NCBI RefSeq assembly: GCF_012295575.1
Contig: NZ_CP051180.1
Span: forward strand, 62,001-126,000
Source of the DNA: Ferrimonas lipolytica
GTDB lineage: Bacteria > Pseudomonadota > Gammaproteobacteria > Enterobacterales > Shewanellaceae
Reading direction: 5' to 3'
Length of the DNA stretch: 64,000 nucleotides
Below the pieces are notes generated by a model. That model had not been told where the DNA came from, searched no databases, and saw only the letters and a list, made by a program, of their open reading frames with translations. Both the position numbers and the translations under genes were made by a program. This document shows, piece by piece, positions 16,250 to 25,024 of the stretch (position 1 is the first letter of the stretch; every line of letters begins with the position of its first letter).

Positions 16250-16645
16250 TCAGCTATTTAGCATGTTGATTAAGGCATCAAGTAGTGGCAGATCCGCTGG
16301 TGCCAAGGTAGTTCTATCGACCTGCTGCGGTGCTAACCAACGGTATTGTTCATGGCTGCCGGTTAACTCAATTTGATCACCGTGCCACTGGCATAGGTAT
16401 CCGTGTAGCTTAACGGTTTTATCGGGGTATTGATGCACTGAGGTCGCAAGATACTCAGTCACGGTGACGTTGATGCTTAACTCCTCCTGTAACTCACGTT
16501 CCAAAGCGATTTCTGCCGTTTCACCAGGCTCAACTTTGCCTCCGGGAAATTCCCATAAACCTCCTTGACTGTGTGAACGATGGCGTTGGGCTACAAAAAT
16601 TTTACCATCGGCGATCATAACCGCCGCAACCACATTGAGAATCAT
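16250..16645 (-). CDS. mutT: MutT-type Nudix hydrolase
   Basis: This 131-residue protein consists of one Nudix domain. The Nudix box is clear: GGKVEPGET then REL-x-EEL, matching Gx5Ex7REUxEExGU. The length and the N-terminal VAAVMIADGKIFVAQR agree with MutT, which removes 8-oxo-dGTP from the nucleotide pool. A paralogous Nudix function cannot be excluded. It lies 88 bp upstream of menB on the same strand. Confidence 0.85.
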   Translation of the reverse strand: MILNVVAAVMIADGKIFVAQRHRSHSQGGLWEFPGGKVEPGETAEIALERELQEELSINVTVTEYLATSVHQYPDKTVKLHGYLCQWHGDQIELTGSHEQYRWLAPQQVDRTTLAPADLPLLDALINMLNS

Positions 16646-16798
16646 TAGTTATATTTTCTGAATATTGATGCCATACAAAGTGTTTCTCTTATAAAGCTCG
16701 GCCTATCGAGATTATCTTCTTAAAAAGTGTTTGGTATCACCTCTAGAGAATGACAATGATCGTTTTGTCGGTGAAATACACCAGTTTAGAGTAATTAC

Positions 16799-16938
16799 TT
16801 AATTTGCGAGAGCTAAACTCTCGTGCGAAGGTGAATTTAGCACCGGAGAGATACGCGGCTCGGACATGCCGCACACCAGTCATCTCGCTGGCTTTTAACC
16901 CAGTTAGCTAATTCTATTATGCTGCTGGGTCTTTTTTT
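16799..16938 (+). ncRNA. Putative small RNA ending in a Rho-independent terminator
   Basis: No plus-strand gene lies nearby, yet a plus-strand terminator is present: ACCCAG (16898-16903) pairs with CTGGGT (16925-16930), followed by CTTTTTTT. Upstream are three local hairpins: CGAGAG-CTAAA-CTCTCG, GGTG-AATTTAG-CACC and GCGGC-TCGGACAT-GCCGC. A weak promoter fits at TTGTCG (16765), 16 bp, TAGAGT (16787). It matches no RNA family I recognise. The 5' end is estimated. Confidence 0.5.
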
Positions 16939-16960
16939 GATTTTTATTTTTGCATAAAAA

Positions 16961-16983
16961 AACACCTCGGCGAGCGAGGTGTT
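16961..16983 (-). terminator. Terminator after the DUF3545 gene
   Basis: AACACCTCG and CGAGGTGTT form a 9-bp stem with a 5-base loop. A-run on the plus strand to its left gives the U-tract for the minus-strand transcript. Confidence 0.88.
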
Positions 16984-17000
16984 TTTATGTTTGGGGGGAT

Positions 17001-17183
17001 TTACTCCTCCAGTAGCTCTGCTTCTAGATCGAAGCAAAAATCGATATCTTCCAACTCTTTGCGAAGACGAGCACGTTCCTTAATTGCTTCAATCTCGCGC
17101 CATTTACGCTTTTTTCCACCGCGTGAACGGGTTGGTTTTTCTACCACACTGCCTACCGGCGATCCGTAATCCAGTCGTTCCAT
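17001..17183 (-). CDS. Small DUF3545 family protein
   Basis: This is a 60-residue, highly charged protein. The core KKRKWREIEAIKERARL followed by an acidic KELEDID segment is the DUF3545 signature common in Shewanella and Vibrio relatives. A basic helix followed by an acidic helix suggests a nucleic-acid or protein-binding role, but function is unknown. It has its own terminator 18 bp downstream and stands alone between the putative small RNA and pgi. Confidence 0.8.
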   Translation of the reverse strand: MERLDYGSPVGSVVEKPTRSRGGKKRKWREIEAIKERARLRKELEDIDFCFDLEAELLEE

Positions 17184-17286
17184 AACTTCCCCTTACATAC
17201 TATGCCCTGTAGTCGTATATGGATATATCATGGACTGGAAACCAGTTGCAACATATTCGCTACAAAAGGCAGTGTTTTCACTTGTT

Positions 17287-18933
17287 TTAAATATGGCCTT
17301 GACGTAGGGCTGCAACCAGCAAATTAGTAGACTCATCCAGTTGATTTGGCTGTGTTTTAGCTTCTATCTCAGCCAAAACGCCGTTGCCTAACGCCTTTCC
17401 TAGCTCAACGCCCCACTGATCGAACGAGTTGATGCCCCAAAGCGCCCCTTGAACGAAGGTGCGGTGCTCATAAAGTGCAATCAACGAGCCCAAGGTGAAC
17501 GGCGTGAGTTTATCCATCAATAGGGTGTTGCTGGGGCGATTACCCGGCATGACTTTATGGCGTGCTAACCGTTCTAGCTCTTCCTCAGCCAAGCCTTGGC
17601 CCGCCAACTCTGCTCTAGCCTCAGCTAAGGTTTTGCCCTGCATCAACGCTTGGGTTTGACCAAAGCAATTAGCCGCAAGCATATTATGGTGACCAGCAAT
17701 CGGGTTGTGACTTTGCAGCGGCAAAATGAAGTCAGCTGGGATAATTCCAGTGCCTTGGTGCAACAACTGGTGGTACGCATGCTGACCATTGGTGCCTTCA
17801 CCACCCCAGATCACGGGGCCGGTGTGATACTCGATCGGGTTACCTTCTTTGTCGACGCTCTTGCCGTTACTTTCCATATCCAACTGTTGTACGTAAGCGG
17901 GGAGGCCACGCAAATAGTGGTCGTAGCTCAAAAGCACTTGGCTTTGGGTACCAAAGAAGTTGCTGTACCACAGCGATAATAAGCCCATAATTGCAGGCAT
18001 ATTTTGCTCTAGTGGTGCTTCACAAAAGTGTTTATCCATCGCTTCGGCGCCACGCAGTAGCTGTTCGAAGTGGTCAAAGCCAACCGCTAAGGCGATTGGT
18101 AGGCCAATGGCAGACCATAGCGAGTAGCGTCCGCCTACCCAGTCCCACATTGGGAAGACATTTTCGGCCTTCATACCAAACTCAACAGCAGCAGCAACGT
18201 TGGAGCTGATCGCCACGAAATGATCGCCGATAGCCTCTATCGGAACACCGTTAGCAATGAAGTGATCGCGGGCACTTTGGGTATTGGTGATGGTCTCTTG
18301 GGTTGAGAACGATTTAGATGACATCACCACTAAAGTCGTCTCGGGATCAATGCGTTTGAGCTTCTCTGCCAATGAGGTGCCATCAACGTTAGCGACAAAG
18401 TGCAGTTTAATCCCAGCTTGAGCATATGGGCGCAACGCTTCAGTGGCGACTTTAGGGCCAAGGAAGGAGCCGCCGATGCCGATGGCGATAATATCGGTGA
18501 AGGCTTTGTTGCTGTAGCCCGTGAGCACACCTTGGTGAACGTCAGCAACGAACTGTTTCATCTTCGCTAATGTTGCGCTGATTTCTGGAACCACGTTGCT
18601 GCCAGTTTCGGTTTCGATGTGGCTGCGTTGACTGTTACGAAGGGCAGTATGGAGCACTGCACGGCCTTCAGTATTGTTGATCGCTTCACCATTAAACATC
18701 GCATCACGCAACGGTTCTAAACCCGCTTCACGAGCGAGCTGACACAAGGTGGTGAGCGTGTCATCGGTTAATAGGTTCTTTGAAAAATCGAGCTTAAGCT
18801 GGGCAGCTTTGATGGACATTCGCGCAGCACGGCCGGGATCGGCGGTAAAGCTAGCACGAAGTGAGAATTTATCGTAGCTGGTGCGCTGCTGCTGCAGCTG
18901 TTGCCACGTGGAAAGTTGAGTCAGTGTAGTCAT
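17287..18933 (-). CDS. pgi: Glucose-6-phosphate isomerase
   Basis: This 548-residue cytoplasmic enzyme interconverts glucose-6-phosphate and fructose-6-phosphate. Full length for the family (E. coli 549). Signature stretches are present: [16 protein letters not shown] for sugar-phosphate binding, the catalytic region [18 protein letters not shown], and the C-terminal [10 protein letters not shown]. It follows tal on the same strand, separated by 63 bp containing a hairpin, so the two sugar-phosphate enzymes are probably co-transcribed. Confidence 0.97.
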   Translation of the reverse strand: MTTLTQLSTWQQLQQQRTSYDKFSLRASFTADPGRAARMSIKAAQLKLDFSKNLLTDDTLTTLCQLAREAGLEPLRDAMFNGEAINNTEGRAVLHTALRNSQRSHIETETGSNVVPEISATLAKMKQFVADVHQGVLTGYSNKAFTDIIAIGIGGSFLGPKVATEALRPYAQAGIKLHFVANVDGTSLAEKLKRIDPETTLVVMSSKSFSTQETITNTQSARDHFIANGVPIEAIGDHFVAISSNVAAAVEFGMKAENVFPMWDWVGGRYSLWSAIGLPIALAVGFDHFEQLLRGAEAMDKHFCEAPLEQNMPAIMGLLSLWYSNFFGTQSQVLLSYDHYLRGLPAYVQQLDMESNGKSVDKEGNPIEYHTGPVIWGGEGTNGQHAYHQLLHQGTGIIPADFILPLQSHNPIAGHHNMLAANCFGQTQALMQGKTLAEARAELAGQGLAEEELERLARHKVMPGNRPSNTLLMDKLTPFTLGSLIALYEHRTFVQGALWGINSFDQWGVELGKALGNGVLAEIEAKTQPNQLDESTNLLVAALRQGHI

Positions 18934-18956
18934 TATTCCCTTCCCCAGACAATTAA

Positions 18957-18974
18957 CCCGAGCAAAGGCTCGGG
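18957..18974 (-). terminator. Hairpin between tal and pgi, no U-tract
   Basis: CCCGAGC and GCTCGGG form a 7-bp stem with a 4-base loop. No T-run follows on the minus strand, so it is more likely an attenuating or mRNA-processing structure than a full terminator. Confidence 0.45.
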
Positions 18975-18996
18975 CTAAATAATAGTTATTTCAGTT

Positions 18997-19953
18997 TTAT
19001 AAACCTAAACGGTTAATAAGCATAGTTTCTAGCTTATTTTGATCGATGGCAAAGTTACGGATCCCCTCGGCCAATTTTTCGGTTGCCATAGGGTCTTGGT
19101 TCATCTCCCAGCGGAACTGATTTTCAGACATTGCTGCCGGGCGAGCACTGATCTCACCGGTGTATTCTAGTACGCGGGTAACGGCAACGTCGCTGGCTTC
19201 AAGATCAGCTAATAGATTTGGACCAATAGTAAGGCGGTCACAACCAGCTAGGGCTAAGATCTCACCGGTATTACGGAAAGAGGCGCCCATTACTACGGTG
19301 TTGTAACCGTGTTGCTTGTAGTACTGGTAGATGCTGGCTACTGATACCACGCCAGGATCGGTTTCAGCGCTGTACTCTTTACCAGTGCTCTTTTTGTACC
19401 AATCAAGGATACGGCCAACGAATGGCGAGATCAGGTAAACGTCCGCTTCCGCACAGGCACGAGCTTGGGCGAAGCTAAATAGCAGAGTCAGGTTACAGTT
19501 GATTCCTTCCTGCTCCAGCTGCTCAGCGGCACGGATACCTTCCCAGGTTGACGCCAATTTGATCAAGATGCGCTCTGGACCGATACCAGCTTCGTTGTAC
19601 ATCGCCATCAGCTTACGCGCTTTAGCAACGGAGGCTTCAGTATCGAACGATAGGCGTGCGTCTACTTCAGTAGAGATGCGCCCCGGAACCAGTTTCAAGA
19701 TCTCTAGGCCAATGTTTACTGCAAGTTTGTCAGCAGCGTCTTCCAGTTGGGTTTCGGCATCGCTGCTTTGAGACTTGGCGTAGCTAACGGCATCTTCAAT
19801 CAGGGCATCGTATTCAGGGATCTGTGATGCCTTAAGGATAAGCGATGGGTTGGTCGTCGCGTCCTCTGGCATGTAGCGACGGATCGCTTCAATGTCGCCG
19901 GTATCAGCAACAATGGTAGTGAATGCTTTTAACTGCTCTAGTGCGTTTGCCAT
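18997..19953 (-). CDS. tal: Transaldolase
   Basis: This 318-residue enzyme of the non-oxidative pentose phosphate pathway has VVADTGD-type N-terminal sequence, [12 protein letters not shown], and the Schiff-base Lys in [12 protein letters not shown]. The start is set at the ATG at 19953, which gives [11 protein letters not shown] and the usual family length; the frame is open for 20 more codons upstream without family support. pgi follows downstream. Transketolase (tkt) is elsewhere in the window at 60348. Confidence 0.95.
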   Translation of the reverse strand: MANALEQLKAFTTIVADTGDIEAIRRYMPEDATTNPSLILKASQIPEYDALIEDAVSYAKSQSSDAETQLEDAADKLAVNIGLEILKLVPGRISTEVDARLSFDTEASVAKARKLMAMYNEAGIGPERILIKLASTWEGIRAAEQLEQEGINCNLTLLFSFAQARACAEADVYLISPFVGRILDWYKKSTGKEYSAETDPGVVSVASIYQYYKQHGYNTVVMGASFRNTGEILALAGCDRLTIGPNLLADLEASDVAVTRVLEYTGEISARPAAMSENQFRWEMNQDPMATEKLAEGIRNFAIDQNKLETMLINRLGL

Positions 19954-20001
19954 TGGCTTTATTTCCATACTGCAATAAGGGGGCATGCGCCCACATCGGG
20001 T

Positions 20002-20017
20002 TTTAATGATCATTAAA
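20002..20017. promoter_or_regulatory. 16-bp perfect palindrome upstream of tal
   Basis: TTTAATGATCATTAAA lies 49 bp upstream of the tal start. A perfect AT-rich palindrome in a promoter region is a typical operator shape; the binding protein is unknown. Confidence 0.45.
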
Positions 20018-20549
20018 GGTGATTTACACTACTTTGCCAACCACTTGCGTAAACTAATTACCAATGGTCTTAAATTTGTCGACCTAAGCGCCATTCACGG
20101 GACCATATCGATTATTTTTTGTGAAATTAAACCACAAAGATTAGCTCACTCTATTCATAGTTAAGTTGTTCTGATCGCTTGTCGCAAGCTAGTATCACTT
20201 ACGGATGTAAAGGTAACTCTCAATTTGCTAGCTGATGATACCAAAGGGTTATCCGTGCAAGCTAAAGGTGAGGCTCTTGTGTGTTTTTTGTTTTCGTGCT
20301 GTAGCGAAGATGGTTCGCTGTGACTCGCGTCACCTGCGAATCGGAAGTGGCTGTGTTAATGTGCCGCTCGTTATTAGCGCAGGGGCGTACGATAAGCGCC
20401 TTAAACCATAATAAATTAGCGATAAAAAAGCTGATAACTAGCTTGAACCGTTTGCGTTCAAGATGGGAAGTTTACTGTTAGTCACCATATATCACGTCAA
20501 CTATTATTGTTGGTCGTGGATCTATTGGTGCCCTTAAGAAGAACTAAAT
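20018..20549 (+). promoter_or_regulatory. Intergenic region between tal and the symporter gene, with CRP-like site
   Basis: This 532-bp gene-free divergent region has a CRP-like site, TGTGA-CTCGCG-TCACC, at 20321-20336 (9 of 10 core bases). A hairpin CTTGAAC-7-GTTCAAG is at 20442-20462 in the likely leader of the symporter gene. No glycine riboswitch, which sometimes precedes this transporter family, was recognised. No small ORF with a good ribosome binding site stood out. Confidence 0.55.
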
Positions 20550-21983
20550 ATGATTGAATCTATCTCTGCTGCTCTGAACGCAGCCATCGGTTTTGCCAAT
20601 GGGCTGCTCTGGGGCTCGCTGCTGATCTACGTACTGGTTGCGGCAGGTCTACTATTTACTATTCGTCTCGGTTTTATTCAGTTTCGACTGTTTGGTCACG
20701 GTGTCCGCTTGGTCCGTCAAGGTCGCACCAAGACTGATGGCATCTCATCATTCCAAGTATTCTGTACCTCAATGGCGGCACGGGTAGGTACTGGCAACAT
20801 GGCTGGTGTTGCTGTAGCTATCACCGCCGGTGGCCCTGGCGCAATCTTCTGGATGTGGTTGATTGCTATGCTTGGTATGGCAACTGCATTTGTCGAGTCC
20901 ACTTTGGCGCAGGTATACAAGGTCCGCGGTGAAGATGGCCAATACCGTGGTGGTCCGGCTTACTACATGGAGCAAGGCTTAGGTAAACGTTGGATGGGCG
21001 TACTGTTCTCCGTGCTGCTTATCATCGCCTTTGGTTTTGCTTTTAACTCAGTACAAGCAAACACCATTACTGATGCACTGCATAACGCTTTTGACATCGA
21101 TAAAGCCATCATTGGTGTGGTAATTACTCTGGTTACGGCTTATGTAATCATGGGTGGCCTGAAGAAGGTAGCTAAGGTATCTGAGCTGATCGTTCCAGTA
21201 ATGGCAGTCGCTTACTTAGCGCTAGCGGTAATTGTACTGGTGATGAACATTACCGAAGTTCCTGCTGCCTTGACCCTGATTGTCAAAAGTGCCTTTGGTT
21301 TTGAACAAGCCGCTGGTGGCGCATTAGGCGCAATCATGGCTGGTGTTGCTCGTGGTCTGTTCTCTAACGAGGCGGGCATGGGTTCTGCAGCAAACATTGC
21401 TGCTTCTGCAACGCCAAACCCAAATCACCCTGCTTCTCAGGGTTTTGTCCAGATGATCGGTGTCTTTGTTGATACCATCGTTATCTGTACCGCTTCTGCT
21501 GCCATTATCCTACTTTCCGGTGTACTTGATGCATCTGAAGGTCAAAAGGGCATCGGTTTGTTGCAGTTGGCTCTGACCAACGAGCTGGGCGATTGGGCTA
21601 AGTACTTCCTGTCGTTTGCTATTGTTCTGTTTTGCTTTAGCTCCATTATTGCTAACTACAGCTACGCTGAAAGCAACATCATGTTCTTGACTAAGAGCAA
21701 GCCAATGCTGTTGATCTTCCGTTTGTTGGTGCTGGCCATTGTAATGGTTGGCTCCATGGCTTCGCTAAGCATGGTGTGGAACTTCGCAGATGTATCCATG
21801 GGCTTGATGGCTCTGGTTAACATTGCTGCTATCGTGTTGCTGTCTAAAGTCGCTTATGCGGTAATCAAAGATTACGAAGATCAATTGAAGGCGGATAAGA
21901 CCCCTGAGTTTGATCCTAACCGTATCGCTCGATTGAAAGAGCAGCTGGTATGTAATACTTGGTTTGACGACGAGAAGCACTAA
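20550..21983 (+). CDS. Sodium:alanine/glycine symporter (AGCS family)
   Basis: This 477-residue inner-membrane protein has about eleven helices. AGCS hallmarks include GTGNMAGVAVAI near the first third, GGPAYYMEQGLG, and RGLFSNEAGMGSAANIAA in the middle. It imports alanine or glycine with Na+. A CRP-like site 214 bp upstream would fit catabolite control of amino-acid uptake. It is a single-gene unit with a strong terminator. Confidence 0.93.
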   Translation: MIESISAALNAAIGFANGLLWGSLLIYVLVAAGLLFTIRLGFIQFRLFGHGVRLVRQGRTKTDGISSFQVFCTSMAARVGTGNMAGVAVAITAGGPGAIFWMWLIAMLGMATAFVESTLAQVYKVRGEDGQYRGGPAYYMEQGLGKRWMGVLFSVLLIIAFGFAFNSVQANTITDALHNAFDIDKAIIGVVITLVTAYVIMGGLKKVAKVSELIVPVMAVAYLALAVIVLVMNITEVPAALTLIVKSAFGFEQAAGGALGAIMAGVARGLFSNEAGMGSAANIAASATPNPNHPASQGFVQMIGVFVDTIVICTASAAIILLSGVLDASEGQKGIGLLQLALTNELGDWAKYFLSFAIVLFCFSSIIANYSYAESNIMFLTKSKPMLLIFRLLVLAIVMVGSMASLSMVWNFADVSMGLMALVNIAAIVLLSKVAYAVIKDYEDQLKADKTPEFDPNRIARLKEQLVCNTWFDDEKH

Positions 21984-22005
21984 GCCTCGCCGATAATACC
22001 AATCG

Positions 22006-22034
22006 AAAAACCACGTCACTTGACGTGGTTTTTT
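22006..22034 (+). terminator. Terminator after the AGCS symporter gene
   Basis: ACCACGTCA-CT-TGACGTGGT stem flanked by A-run and seven T. Confidence 0.92.
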
Positions 22035-22092
22035 TCGTTTCGGCCAATGTTATATTGGCCACCATAATAAAGCATGGATAGGAAATCAGATT

Positions 22093-22869
22093 ATGTTGGC
22101 AGTTATCTCCCCAGCGAAGAACTTGGATTTTGATACACCGGCTCATGTCGCCAGCTTTTCGCAACCACAGTTGTTGGCTGATGCTGAGGAGTTAATGACA
22201 ACCTGCAAGCAGTTAACCCCAACTGATCTGGCCTCGTTGATGAAGCTCTCTGACAAGTTAGCTGGGTTAAACGCCGCTCGCTTTGCTGATTGGCACACTC
22301 CGTTTACTCCAACGAACGCCAAACCGGCGGTATTGGCCTTTAATGGTGATGTTTATACCGGCTTGGATGCCGCTTCATTAACTGAAGAGCAACTGCAATA
22401 TGGCCAACAGCACCTACGGATCCTATCGGGCTTATATGGGCTATTGAGGCCTTTGGATCTAATACAGGCCTATCGACTCGAGATGGGCAAGAAGGTCGCG
22501 AACACTCGTGGCAAGGATCTTTATCAGTTCTGGGGTAACCAGATCACTGAAGCGCTGTCTGAGGCGATACTAGAGCAGGGCGATGCAGTGCTGATTAACT
22601 TGGCTTCGAATGAATACTTCAAATCGGTTAAACCGAAGCTACTTGAAGCCAAAGTGATAACCCCAGTATTTAAGGATTGTAAGAACGGCCAGTACAAGAT
22701 CATTAGTTTTTATGCCAAGAAGGCTCGTGGCCTGATGACCCGCTTTATGATTGAGAAACAGCCGCAAACACCAAAGGAATTAGAGGCGTTCGATTACGCT
22801 GGCTACTATTTCAGTGCCGAGCAATCAACCGCTGAGAGCATGGTGTTTCTGCGCGAAGAGCAGAACTAG
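22093..22869 (+). CDS. yaaA: Peroxide stress protein YaaA (UPF0246/DUF328)
   Basis: This 258-residue cytoplasmic protein has the family N-terminus [13 protein letters not shown], the [14 protein letters not shown] core and [11 protein letters not shown]. coli YaaA lowers free iron during hydrogen peroxide stress and binds DNA. The length equals that of the E. coli protein. It is monocistronic, between two terminators. No OxyR site was identified by eye. Confidence 0.95.
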   Translation: MLAVISPAKNLDFDTPAHVASFSQPQLLADAEELMTTCKQLTPTDLASLMKLSDKLAGLNAARFADWHTPFTPTNAKPAVLAFNGDVYTGLDAASLTEEQLQYGQQHLRILSGLYGLLRPLDLIQAYRLEMGKKVANTRGKDLYQFWGNQITEALSEAILEQGDAVLINLASNEYFKSVKPKLLEAKVITPVFKDCKNGQYKIISFYAKKARGLMTRFMIEKQPQTPKELEAFDYAGYYFSAEQSTAESMVFLREEQN

Positions 22870-22891
22870 TATCCTCTATTTAACGAACACT

Positions 22892-22920
22892 AAACGCCAC
22901 AGCATTTGCTGTGGCGTTTT
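22892..22920 (+). terminator. Bidirectional terminator between yaaA and the M28 peptidase gene
   Basis: AACGCCACAGCA-TT-TGCTGTGGCGTTTT; it serves the two convergent genes. Confidence 0.9.
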
Positions 22921-22941
22921 GGTTTATTGGTTAGTTAGTGG

Positions 22942-24333
22942 TTACTTTGTCGGTATTGGAATTGGACGGAAGTTACTTTCGGAGTTAGCCATCAACCAGG
23001 TGAATACGGTGTATACGGCCGACGATTGTTGAATCGCCGCCGGTGGCACCTTATCGAGGGTATCGTCAGGGGTATGGTGATAATCAAAATAATCGGTTCC
23101 GTCTAGCGCGAGCCCAGCAACAGGTACCCCAAGTGGAGGCAGTACTGACATATCTGGCCCCCCCCAGCTGTTGTTATTACCGCGCTTTACCCCTAGGGAT
23201 TCTAGCTGCTTAGCCATGGCATCAAAGTCAGCCAAGGCGTGCTCTCCCACGCGGCTGTGAATCTTATAGATTGGACCCGCGCCAAAGTCGGCCTCTGCGG
23301 CGATGTAGTGGTTACTCAGTTCCGCTTGGTGGGCATCTCGATAGGCTTTGGCGCCCACTAAACCGATCTCTTCAGCGGCAAATAGCACCACCCGGATGGT
23401 TCGTTCAGGCGTGAGATTGGCATCAATGATCTGTTTAGCTGCAGCAACAACGATCCCCACACCTGCGCCATCATCGAGTGCTCCGGTACCTTCATCCCAT
23501 GAATCAAGGTGGGCGCCAATCAATACAATCTCATCGGCCTTGCTGCTGCCGCTAATCTCACCGATGACGTTGTATGAGGTTTTAGGGGGAAACGCTTGGT
23601 TTTTTACGTTAAGGGTTACTTCCACGTGCGGATCCCGTTGTAGCATCCGCGTAAGTTGGTCGGCATCTGGCGCCGATAGCGTTACCGCCGGAACTTGGGC
23701 AATACCAGCGGCGTAACGCATTACCCCGGTGTGGGCAAAGCGGTGACTGTCGGTGCCTACCGAGCGCAGCATCAGTCCAACCGCCCCTTTGCTGGCTGCG
23801 ATAGAGGCACCTTTACTGCGGGCTGTGACGACGGGGCCATAACCGCGCCCATCGCGGGAGCGTTCCATTTTATGGTCGATAAACGCTAATTTACCATCGA
23901 GGCTTTTAGCTGCCGCCGCTTCCAGCTCCGCCAAATTAGCAAACCGGACGATTTCAGCGGTAATACCATCTGGTGGGGTACTAACCGAATTACCTAACGC
24001 GGTAATCAGCAACGGCTGCGGGAAGGGGCTAGTTACCTTAGCGGCAATGCCACCACGTTCCCAATGAGGGACTTCAACCGGCTCGAGGTACACCTTATCG
24101 AACCCCATTTGTTCGAATCGGGCCTTTGCCCAGGCGACGGCCCGAGCGTCGTTAACGGTACCTGGTAAGCGCGGACCGATCTCGGTAGTGAGATCCGCAA
24201 CGATTTGATAAGCCGCATCAGAGGCCATGGCTTGTAGTTGTAGTTGTTCTGCTATTTCTATGGTTTGTGGCGAAAATGGGCTAGCCAAAGCACTGGCGCT
24301 GAAAAGCGAAAAAGCGAGGATGGCGCGTTGCAT
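22942..24333 (-). CDS. Secreted M28-family zinc aminopeptidase/carboxypeptidase-like protein
   Basis: This 463-residue protein has a signal peptide (residues 1-17, cleavage near ALA-SP). A protease-associated insert spans about 110-245 and the M28 catalytic domain about 265-450. Zinc-ligand motifs are visible: AHLDSWDEGTGALDDGAG (His, Asp), FAAEEIGLVG (Glu-Glu), EADFG, and the final His in DYHHTPDD. It would release amino acids from peptides in the periplasm or medium. Substrate preference cannot be read from sequence. The C-terminus ends in a Pro-rich tail. Confidence 0.92.
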   Translation of the reverse strand: MQRAILAFSLFSASALASPFSPQTIEIAEQLQLQAMASDAAYQIVADLTTEIGPRLPGTVNDARAVAWAKARFEQMGFDKVYLEPVEVPHWERGGIAAKVTSPFPQPLLITALGNSVSTPPDGITAEIVRFANLAELEAAAAKSLDGKLAFIDHKMERSRDGRGYGPVVTARSKGASIAASKGAVGLMLRSVGTDSHRFAHTGVMRYAAGIAQVPAVTLSAPDADQLTRMLQRDPHVEVTLNVKNQAFPPKTSYNVIGEISGSSKADEIVLIGAHLDSWDEGTGALDDGAGVGIVVAAAKQIIDANLTPERTIRVVLFAAEEIGLVGAKAYRDAHQAELSNHYIAAEADFGAGPIYKIHSRVGEHALADFDAMAKQLESLGVKRGNNNSWGGPDMSVLPPLGVPVAGLALDGTDYFDYHHTPDDTLDKVPPAAIQQSSAVYTVFTWLMANSESNFRPIPIPTK

Positions 24334-24444
24334 AATGTCCCTGCAATGATGTTAATTCCTTTAGAGGGACACCATAGCAAATGCAAGCTGTTGCAGCTCA
24401 AGGCTTTATGTAACGGAGAATGACATAGTGGAAATCAGGCATAA

Positions 24445-24470
24445 AAAAACCGACCCAAGGGTCGGTTTTT
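24445..24470 (-). terminator. Terminator after rpsT
   Basis: AAAAACCGACCC-AA-GGGTCGGTTTTT; symmetric, 24 bp downstream of the rpsT stop. Confidence 0.93.
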
Positions 24471-24493
24471 AATTCTGTGCAATCGAAACTCTA

Positions 24494-24754
24494 TTACAGA
24501 GCTTTGATCTTAGCAGCCAAGCGGCTCTTAGCACGAGCAGCTTTGTTTTTGTGGATCAGGCCTTTAGTGGCCATGCGGTCCAGGATAGGCTGGGCAGCAG
24601 TAAAAGCTTCAGTAGCAGCAGCTTTATCGCCAGAAGCGATAGCAGCAATTACTTTTTTGGTCAGGGTGCGCATCATGGAGCGACGAGAAGCGTTGTGTTG
24701 ACGACGCTTCTCTGCTTGGATGGCACGCTTCTTAGCAGACTTGATGTTAGCCAA
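24494..24754 (-). CDS. rpsT: 30S ribosomal protein S20
   Basis: This 86-residue basic protein has the family N-terminus [17 protein letters not shown]. It begins with TTG, as does E. coli rpsT, where the poor start codon is part of translational autoregulation. GGAG lies upstream of the TTG. A consensus promoter is placed about 50 bp upstream and a strong terminator follows. Confidence 0.97.
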   Translation of the reverse strand: MANIKSAKKRAIQAEKRRQHNASRRSMMRTLTKKVIAAIASGDKAAATEAFTAAQPILDRMATKGLIHKNKAARAKSRLAAKIKAL

Positions 24755-24802
24755 GTGCGAACTCCTAAAAACGGTGCGGTCTGGATTCTTACAAGGGTCG
24801 CG

Positions 24803-24831
24803 AATTTACGCATTTCATTCGCCAATGTCAA
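24803..24831 (-). promoter_or_regulatory. Sigma-70 promoter of rpsT
   Basis: On the minus strand: TTGACA, 17-bp spacer, TAAATT. Perfect -35 and near-consensus -10 about 50 bp upstream of the TTG start of rpsT. Confidence 0.85.
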
Positions 24832-25024
24832 TGACGACGAGCAAAATGACACCAATATATTGGCCCAGAAACCAATTTTGGCCTTCTACAACCCTACGGT
24901 TTAAGATGGTGCGAAATTCTAGCAGCATTCCTGCCACGGTGACAGTAGTCGTACACTTTTTTTGCAGACTATTACGTCATTGAAGATAAATTCAGCACTT
25001 TTTCGGTTCAAATGGGTACTTTCG

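Noticed and set aside
20018-20549. Glycine riboswitch before the AGCS symporter
   Set aside because: I could not find the conserved aptamer cores or a tandem arrangement; only a simple hairpin is present.
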